Source: Sphaerolaimus hirsutus
Lineage: Eukaryota > Nematoda > Chromadorea > Monhysterida > Sphaerolaimidae
Assembly: GCA_964036195.1 (NCBI GenBank)
Contig: OZ038460.1
Coordinates: 13,581,504 to 13,645,503, forward strand
Reading direction: 5' to 3'
DNA: 64,000 nucleotides
In this document: positions 56,578-64,000 of the stretch, piece after piece
How the letters are laid out: each line of letters begins with the position of its first letter
Position numbering within the stretch: the first letter of the stretch is position 1
Position numbers and translations under genes: made by a program
Notes under the pieces: generated by a model
The model's input: the letters and a program-made list of their open reading frames with translations, nothing else
Told to the model about the DNA's origin: nothing
The model's database searches: none

Positions 56578-57698
56578 AACACCTTCCCGGTCACGTCCGG
56601 CACCCATTTTTTGATTTTACTTCTCACATCCTATACCCAGTTCTAGGGTGCCGCAGAGGCTGAAACTTGGGGGAGATATTGGCGCAACCCCCCTCTACCT
56701 CGCATGAATTAGGCGGGTCGCGGCGACCCCTCTCAGGGTGGGTCGCCCTAAGTGCAAAATTTTTTGTGGCTTTTTTGGTGTCCCACAGCAGGTCCGGCAC
56801 CCGCTGATTTTTGAGCTGTGGGAGCGGTATAAATCTAAAATTTTAGGGATGTGTTACCAACACCACTCCCCTACCATACAATATTCAATAATGTGAGATT
56901 AACGTGAAAAATTTCTCAAAAATTAGCTTACCGTATATCCTCGAATAAGACCCAGGGGAGTTATTTTTTCGTCAGAGTTTTTGAGGGGGGACTTATTCAA
57001 GGGGGTGGAGTTATTCAAGGGAGGGAGTTATTTTTTCCTCACAAACTTGGACTGAATTCATCGTATGAATGCATTCTGTCAACTCATGTACCGTATTTCC
57101 TCGAAATACCCCCCGGGGGGTGATTGTTTCATAGTGGTCCCGAGAGGGGGGGGGGGTTAAACGAGGGGGGGGGTATTTCGAGGGGGGGGGGGGTTATTGT
57201 TTCACAAGAAAATTTTTGAAAACCAAGTACGAAATTGTCGTCTGAAACGTACGCAGACGTCGAAAAGTGCAACAAAAACCGCCATTTATAAGGTTCTGTA
57301 GACTAATATTAGTATGTAGATGGTATGTACACTGTTCTAACGTGACACCGACATTGTTTTAACGTGTGTTCTGCAGTACACTGAACACAAACTACAGTTA
57401 TTGTCATGTACGTTCCCTTTACACTCAATTTGGGGGGGGGTATTTCGAGGGGGGGGGGGTGATTGTTTCATAGTGGTCTCGAGAGGGGGGGGGGGTCAAA
57501 CGAAGGGGGGGGGGGGGGGGGGGTATTTCAAGGGGGGGGGGTATTTCGAGGAAATACGGTAATCATGTATTTAACAGTTCTACAACAACAATAAGGTGTT
57601 CATACACTGCGTACATGTTATGTATCTGCCAGAGTTGCGAAAGCGTATTTACGCTTACCCGAAATACCCGGGTAAATGGGTATTTATACTTACGCTTA
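56578..57698. mobile_element. Four-deep nest of elements running into the assembly gap
   Basis: An AACACCTTCCCGG long-hairpin element starts at 56578 and is cut at 56930 by a CCGTATAT element. That element is cut at 57091-57559 by a CCGTATTT element (TA on both sides). Its continuation is cut at 57630 by the start of a CAGAGTTG hAT-like element, which runs into the gap. The order was read from the known ends and from the interior shared with 22148-22712. Confidence 0.7.
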
Positions 57699-57898
57699 NN
57701 NNNNNNNNNNNNNNNNNNNNNNNNNNNNNNNNNNNNNNNNNNNNNNNNNNNNNNNNNNNNNNNNNNNNNNNNNNNNNNNNNNNNNNNNNNNNNNNNNNNN
57801 NNNNNNNNNNNNNNNNNNNNNNNNNNNNNNNNNNNNNNNNNNNNNNNNNNNNNNNNNNNNNNNNNNNNNNNNNNNNNNNNNNNNNNNNNNNNNNNNNN
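57699..57898. other. Assembly gap (200 N)
   Basis: Exactly 200 unknown bases, a scaffold spacer length. It separates the nested repeats from the second ERO1 copy, so the join across it rests on scaffolding alone. Confidence 0.98.
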
Positions 57899-58250
57899 CA
57901 AATTTTTCCTCAGCCCCGGGCGGCTTCGGGACGGGCACGTGGCAACGCAACGTGGACATGTTCAAGTGGCGCTTCGCCTCGGAAACGACCGGCGGCGAGG
58001 GGCCGCAGCGGCTCAAAAACCTCTATCTGGTCTACTTGATGGAGCTGCGCGCGCTGCACAAGGTCGCCCCGTATCTCAGGGAGGAGATGTTCTATACTGG
58101 CGATGAGAATGAGGATAGAGAGACTAGGCAATTGGTGCATACCATTTTGAAGGCTATCAAAGGTTTTCCCGACCATTTTGATGAGTCTGCCATGTTTCAG
58201 GTATTTTGTTGAGAAATATCGCAATTCATAGTTCACATTGAACGCCCAGG

Positions 58251-58954
58251 GGCCAATTCCGCAAAAATTGAAGTGAAAAGTGTAGGGGAAAGGGAAGTGA
58301 AAGGTGAAGTGAAAAACCAAGTGGAATGAGAAGTGGAAAAAAACGTTAGACCCCGTTTACACGGATTTTTTGTGACGACTCGACAACAATAAAATGTTCA
58401 ATAAGTTGAGTAAAAAGGCTCCATATTCATTAGAAAAAGTGGTCAAGTATACCTTCTACCTAAGCGAATATGCAGGCCAAATTGCAGACTCGTGCTTGTA
58501 GCTCAAGATTTATAATGTTCGAAAAAAGTTTGCTATTGTGGGTGGCTGTCAGAGACAGTCCGACAACTGTCCGACAACTGCAAAAGTTTTCAAACGCCGT
58601 TAACTCATGAGCTACAAGCACGATTGTGCAATTTGACATGCATATTCGCCTAGGTAAGATGTATAATTGACCACTTTTTCTCATAAATATGGAACATTTT
58701 TACTCAACTTATTGAACGTTTTATTTTTGTCGAGTCGTCACAAAAAAATCCGTGTAAACGGGGTCTAAAGGATGGATTCTGTCTTGACGGTTGCGATGAT
58801 TTAGTGGGAAACGTGCCGCTTTTTCGCTTGCGTCGGAACTTTATAATTGAAAATGTTATACTTATGTTATAATGTTATAATTCAAAATGTTATACTTCAA
58901 AATTTAACTTCACTTTTCACTTCTCTCTTCAGTTCACTTTTTGCGGAATTGGTC
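58251..58954. mobile_element. K-family foldback in the second ERO1 copy, itself interrupted
   Basis: Ends GGCCAATTCCGC / GCGGAATTGGTC, flanked by CCAGG (58246-58250, 58955-58959), as in the first copy. The extra length is the TA-flanked insertion at 58349-58765. Confidence 0.75.
58349..58765. mobile_element. TA-flanked foldback absent from the first copy
   Basis: Ends GACCCCGTTTACACGG / CCGTGTAAACGGGGTC with TA on each side (58347-58348, 58766-58767). The first copy has the empty site ACGTAGAGGATG (49881-49892). Confidence 0.85.
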
Positions 58955-59606
58955 CCAGGAACCCAAAATCACTAGATTAAAAGCTTCAAATTGGTCAAGC
59001 TTCAAATGTTCTCAGGGCAACCGAGCTCGCGCGCGTCAACTGAAGGAGGAGTTCCGGCAGCACTTCCACAACGTGTCGCGCATCATGGACTGCGTCGACT
59101 GCGACAAGTGCCGCCTCTGGGGCAAGCTGCAGACGCACGGATTGGGTCAGCTGCTCTTTTGGGTTTTGACTGATTATTGGTTTGAGCGTGGAAATTAGGA
59201 ACTGGTAGGGCAATACGAAATATTTTTGAAAAAATTTATAAACTGTCATGAAATATCATTTGAAGATAGTCTGGTCATAGGATTTCATCTTTTCTAAGAA
59301 AATTATCTCTCAAATACATTTTTTTTATCAAATTTTCCCATCGTTGACAACCTCTTTGTTTCCATCAAGTGGTCATTTAATTCACACCCTCACATGTCCA
59401 CAGGCACCGCCTTCAAGATCCTGTTCAGCAACGGCGGCCGGAGCGACCAGCTGCAGAAACCAATTTATATGCAAGTGCATCGCGAATCGACAGCCCTGCC
59501 GTTTCGTTTGACCCGGAATGACCTTGTGGCACTTTTCCAGAGCTTTGGTAGATTCGCTGCCAATATAAGAGAGGTTGGCGAGTTCAGAAAGATCCTGGAT
59601 TTATAG

Positions 59607-61905
59607 GGGCAACTTTGTTGTTCACGATTTCACAAATCTCTATCTGCTCACAAACTGTTACAAAAATGTCCAAAGAATGTGGCTGTGTTTTCACCAGGAG
59701 CCTTGTTCGTTGAGTGGCATAATTTATATAAATTTTTGTGGCGTGAATATTTTCGTTCCATGTAATTCGCCGACACATTCCGTTCTCGAAGGATGGTATT
59801 TATTGTGGTAAAATGGGAATAATTTGACGGGCTTGTTGTCAATTCTTTTTATAAAGTGTTTTTAAGGTACCGATTACGTATATATATTTGTGTTACACTT
59901 AAATGGTCTTATAAAAATTCAAATTGTCTTTGTTCGACTTTGTAAGCTTTGCGGTGTGTTTTTCGGGGTTAAGTAATTTTCACCTCTGCTAGTTTAACAC
60001 TCCCTCTGATCACCATCTCATATGGATCCGGTAGTATTTACTGCTTTTTTCTCGCCTGGGGAAATTCTCGCTTGAAGCAAACACAAATACAAAACACACA
60101 CAAATACAACGAAAACAATAAAAATTATAAAATAATTTTCAAAAAAGTTATTAACTATTTTTTTTGTTTTTATTTCTTGGCCTTGGTTTTGTGAATAAGT
60201 ATTTGTTACATTTGATCAAGCTGGAATATGTCTTTGGAATTTCTGGGAAAAATTGTGTTTGTTAGCTGACATAGCCTATTAATAGCCTGTTACCCTATTA
60301 ATACGCTTTTTATCAGGGCTCTTTTTGCCTCAAACTTTCGGCGAAAAAAGTCGAAAAACTGTTCAAAAATGGCCAGCATAAATATTGTTCATGAGCAGCC
60401 GGCTTAGCTCAGAAAACTAGATATAACTGTCAATTTATATCGGTACAAATCGAGCAGATTTCCACATTACCTTAGTTCCCGTTCCGTCAGAAAACTTTGT
60501 TTTACGATTGTCTTGCATTTGCGGGTCCCAGTTTTCTTTTTGCAATTCTTTTCTTATATTTCTCAGTAGTTTTGATGGTTTATGTATCCATACATGTATT
60601 CAATATATTTATTTTGAACAATTTTCATGTTGCATGTTGTTTTTGTTCAGAGTGGGTACAATTTACAATAAATAATACTATTTCTGTAAGATTTATTGGG
60701 TACACTAGCTGTAATGTGTGTGACAATCGTAAAAAGTGTCAGTTAGGTTGCAGCTTTTCATTTTACTTTGGCCGATAATTATTCTACTTGTTTCACCATT
60801 ATATATATTCATTACCTTTTTATTATCTGTTTTTTTTGTACTGTATGACACAAAAGGCACAGAGGCACAGGCTGTATTTTCACATCAATCTATGCAGGAC
60901 TCAATCCCACCTCTCATCAAGTGACAAGAAAATTGCAAGGTGATAATAAAAAACAAAATTAAAATCTAGTTTCCACTAAGGAAGCCACAAAAATCACGTG
61001 AGTCAGTTATTCTTTGTCGATTGCAACTTTTCTTGTAAAATAACAAAGTAAAGTAGTTTCACAATTGGCTCCAACTTACTATTTTTCCAAACAGCCATTT
61101 CTCCTAGTGAGAAAAACACGCTGGCCATTAACTATGAAATCAACGGCAGGACATGTTTTCATCAGATTTTGGATCAATGTTTACGTGTTTTGTATTCCTG
61201 TGTCTGCCGTGTCATATATGTAGTATTTTACAGTTCACAGGGGGCACACTCATTTTTGACTCGTCGATTCCACGTGAGCGCCGTATGCGAGTGTGCCATG
61301 ATGGGGAACTGGCTCCACCCATGGTGCAACTGATTGAGACCATTGAAAATGTCATGCAAAGTGGGAATGTAAAATGTCATGTAAAGCGGAAAGGGCATTT
61401 TACATGACTTGACAGATTGCATAGCATTTCTGGGGGGTCCTCCATTTTCCCTTGGGGCTGGTCCTGAAAAGCCTTCAAGACACTGTAAGCCGGAATTAGG
61501 TGTGTCAACTGTTCGCGATTGTATTTACCCGATTGTGCATATTGGTAAAAATACTCATAAACGTTCTTTTAAAAAACCTTGTTCGACACGTGGCTGAATG
61601 CTGTGATATTCGATGTACAGAAGCGCATGGTTTTAGATTTAGTGCTTTGGTGATACGTACTAACCTGGTCAGCATACGCCCTACACACACTAGTTTTCAC
61701 CGTGACATCTGTGAAAATTGAAATGGCGACATTCAGCCTACTCTTGTCGAATGCTATATGTGTTTTAGTTTTCAAAATTAAACTTTCATTAATTTAAATT
61801 CACGTTGAAATTGAGTAAAATCATTCAACCTTGTTGATTTATCTGCATTTGATAAAAAATCAGTTTTCCCACGAAGTCACGGTGAAAACTAATGTGTGTA
61901 GGCAC
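59607..61905 (+). other. 3' flank of the second ERO1 copy
   Basis: Follows 50671-53220 with scattered substitutions and small indels; AATAAA at 60117 is kept. A GGGCC-ACACAC foldback corresponding to 52984-53222 is kept (about 61677-61905), while the one at 51642-51885 is missing. Nothing further coding is seen. Confidence 0.75.
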
Positions 61906-63752
61906 TAGGGTTGGGAATTTCAAAATTTTCGGTTCCGGTTCTCGGTTCTCGGTTCTAAAAAATTTCGGTTCGGTTCTCGGTTCTCGGTTCCTCAAAATTT
62001 TCGGTTCCGGTTCTCGGTTCGGTTCTTAAGTTCGGTTCCGGTTCGGTTCTTTCGGTTCCAAATTATCAAAAATTTCGGTTCCGGGTAATGAAAAAGTTGG
62101 GTATCGGGTAATGAAAAAATCGGGAATAAGAAAATAATAAGCGGAACATAGGAAAAACAACTTAAAACAACCTCCCCCTTACAATTTTGCCCCTGTAGTG
62201 GCGGAATGGTGTCATGGCGCTTGCGCCATACATAGGCACCACGCCATGGCGCCATTGGCGTTAGCATAGGTGCCCCAGACGGCCAAAACTTGGTGTGCAT
62301 GTAAACCCAGTGTGCATGTAGACCCCTTGCTTCGGGGGCCAGGTACATATCCAGGATTTTTGAGCATGGTGTATGTTTGTTTACTGTGCCTGGTGTACGG
62401 GAGGGGGATTCAGCCACCCACCCTAAAAGTTTACCTACATGGTGACGAAATGGCATCATGGAGCTGGCGCCATTGGCATTGGTGCCAAAAATCTCTGATA
62501 TGTATGTTTATACATGTACATATGAAGGGTGTGCTTCTAAAAGTACCGATCTACAAAAAATCGATTTTGAGATAATCGCGATTGAAAGTTTGGAGCATGC
62601 AATACCCATACATGGGTATTGGGTATGGGAATTTTGGGTAAGGGTATTTCGGCCATATTGTTGGGTATCCACATGCATGGGTATAATCATTGATTATACA
62701 CAGTACACTAGCTATATAAAATTTAGGGAATTGTATTTTTGTAGTACAGTACATTTTAAAGGAACAAATTAGTAATAGCGTGTAGATCGGTATTTTTTTA
62801 AGCACAAAATCAGAAAGCTGTAGATCGGTACTTTTACCCATAATAAAAAAGCACAAAATGAGTTTTTGCGCAACCGGACGCCGATCTGACATCGGTACTT
62901 TTAGAAGCACAAAAAATAATGTGCAGATCAGTACATTTAAAAGAACAATTTTGATAAAAGTGTGTAGATCGGTACTTTTAAAGACACAAAAGCTGAAAAA
63001 GCTTGTAGATCGGTACTTTTAAAATTTCAAAAACTGTATTTTGCGATTTTTTTGCTTTTTTCGACCCCCCATATCTCAAAATTGAATTTCGCACCCCCCA
63101 CATATTATATATATTTTTGAAGCGCATTTTTATGGGGACCCCAAAAATGGTCCTAACTCAAATTTGAAAAATTTGTAGATCGGTACTTTTAGAAGCACAC
63201 CCTTCATATAGAGAGACTGGCACCCCACTCGCTGTATTTTATAGAGAATTACCAGTATGCTTACCAATGTACTTCTAAAATATCAGCGTGATGGAGAAAT
63301 GTGGGAAAATGGGCCTACATGCGCACCAGGTTTACATGCGCACTGGCACAGACCCCCACAGACTGCTGTATATGGATTTTACATACATATACACATTTTA
63401 GGCGGGATCGTGAACACATGAGGCTGCGCGACCGGTGAGATGAAATCACTGGTCACGTGAAGCAAGAATTGCGCGCTTGCGCACAAATTTTTTTGACAAA
63501 TCACCCTAAAAATTGATGCCAGAAGTTACATTTCCAGGCATATCCCTACTCTGACCCAGGAAGGGGGAAGGCGGCCCATTATTTAAAAAAATTTCGGTTC
63601 TTTCGGTTCTTTTGTTCGGTTCCGGGTCTAAGTGCCGGTTCTCGGTTCCGGTTCGGTTATTTTTTTCGGTTCCGGTTCTCGGTTCTCGGTTCCAAAATTG
63701 TGCTCGGTTCTCGGTTCGGTTCGGTTCGGTTCGGTTCGGTTCCCCAACCCTA
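61906..63752. mobile_element. hAT-like element present only in the second copy
   Basis: Starts TAGGGTTGGGAATTTC and ends CCCCAACCCTA with perfect 8-bp target duplications GTAGGCAC (61898-61905, 63753-63760). The first copy has the empty site GTAGGCACAGAG near 53220. The GGTTC-rich ends match the element at 7802-10256; the inside differs and holds another TA-flanked element. Confidence 0.9.
62523..63206. mobile_element. TA-flanked element with GATCGGTACTTTTA repeats
   Basis: Inverted ends TGAAGGGTGTGCTTCTAAAA / TTTTAGAAGCACACCCTTCA, flanked by TA. The right half holds about seven spaced copies of GTAGATCGGTACTTTTAAA, a motif that is also part of the element's own inverted end. Confidence 0.75.
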
Positions 63753-64000
63753 GTAGGCACATAGAGTTGCCCAAATGTGCATCTCGTTGTTTCCCTCTTT
63801 GCGTTGTATTTGCGTGCTTTCTGTTTGATTTGTGTTTGCAGTGCCGTCTAGCATGTCAATGAAAAAATTCTGGGACAGTGGAAAGGTTGAAAACTTTTTC
63901 CGTATTTCTTCTAATAGAAAGGCAGGTCTCCAATAGAAGGGCGTCTCCAATAGGAGCGCAGGTGAAAAAGTTAACGAAAAAAATAGAAGGGCGCTCTTCT
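63753..64000 (+). other. Continuation of the duplicated ERO1 flank
   Basis: Matches 53221-53466 nearly base for base and runs off the window, so the duplicated segment is longer than what is visible. Confidence 0.8.

Larger units (their letters stand above)
57914..59606 (+). pseudogene. ERO1: Second copy of the last three ERO1 exons
   Basis: Exons 57914-58200, 59016-59145 and 59404-59606 match exons 6-8 of the full gene at 49452-50670, with intact splice sites, the inner active site CVDCDKC and the stop codon. Changes include Asn to Lys before GFPDHF and several replacements in the last exon (KPNSMQVQ to KPIYMQVH, GGQ to GGR). Exons 1-5 are absent from the window between the copies; they may lie in the gap, or this may be an allele placed beside its partner by the assembler. 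Alone it lacks the signal peptide and the outer shuttle cysteines. Confidence 0.8.

Noticed and set aside
57563..58212. Open frames reading through the N gap
   Set aside because: They exist only because N codons are not counted as stops. Only the part from 57914 on the plus strand is real ERO1 coding sequence.
1..64000. tRNA, rRNA and other structured RNA genes
   Set aside because: I looked for tRNA arm and A/B-box-like patterns and found none convincing; a covariance-model scan would be needed to exclude them.

Overview
The window is nuclear DNA of a multicellular animal, most likely an invertebrate. Genes are split by GT-AG introns (one GC-AG), coding exons are GC-rich, and at least half of the sequence is made of transposon-derived repeats. 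The gene set (dystroglycan tail, EXOC2/Sec5, pallidin, NSA2, ERO1) is pan-metazoan. I cannot place the species. A secreted Cys-rich protein and a tight co-oriented gene cluster would fit a nematode-like genome, but that is weak evidence.

Layout. 505-1481 (+): 3' end of a dystroglycan gene (membrane helix, cytoplasmic tail, terminal PPxY motif). 13020-5668 (-): an unrecognised single-pass membrane protein ('gene X') with signal peptide, a 10-residue tandem repeat coded by a 30-bp minisatellite, a membrane segment and an acidic tail. Its repeat exon is interrupted by two hAT-like elements, and one of its introns is, base for base, a small foldback transposon. 13-24.9 kb: no convincing gene; foldback elements, hAT-like elements and GC-rich islands. 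24964-25739 (+): 3' exons of a Cys-rich secreted-type protein with a 61-bp GC-AG intron. 30345-28064 (-): NSA2, complete. 32220-30798 (-): pallidin (BLOC1S6), complete. 43876-32678 (-): EXOC2/Sec5, complete, 20 exons, 924 codons. 45733-50670 (+): ERO1, complete, head-to-head with EXOC2. 57914-59606 (+): a second copy of only the last three ERO1 exons, directly after a 200-base assembly gap; this copy and its 3' flank run to the window end.

The repeats fall into recurring families. (i) hAT-like elements with CAGGGTTGG/TAGGGTTGG, CAGAGTTGTT or CAGGGGTCTC ends and 8-bp target duplications. (ii) TA-flanked foldbacks with CCGTATTT or CCGTATAT ends. (iii) A TA-flanked long hairpin with AACACCTTCCCGG ends. 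(iv) Short palindromic elements flanked by CCAGG, one of which is an intron. (v) Foldbacks with GGGCC(A/T)ACACAC ends. (vi) GCGCCAAGCGCC-type elements in inverted pairs.

Functionally, EXOC2 (exocyst), pallidin (BLOC-1) and ERO1 (ER disulfide formation) all serve the secretory/endosomal system, and NSA2 serves 60S ribosome assembly. EXOC2, pallidin and NSA2 lie in one orientation with gaps of about 455 bp and may be co-expressed. All gene models come from reading splice sites and family similarity by eye. No alignment, transcript or read data were available.
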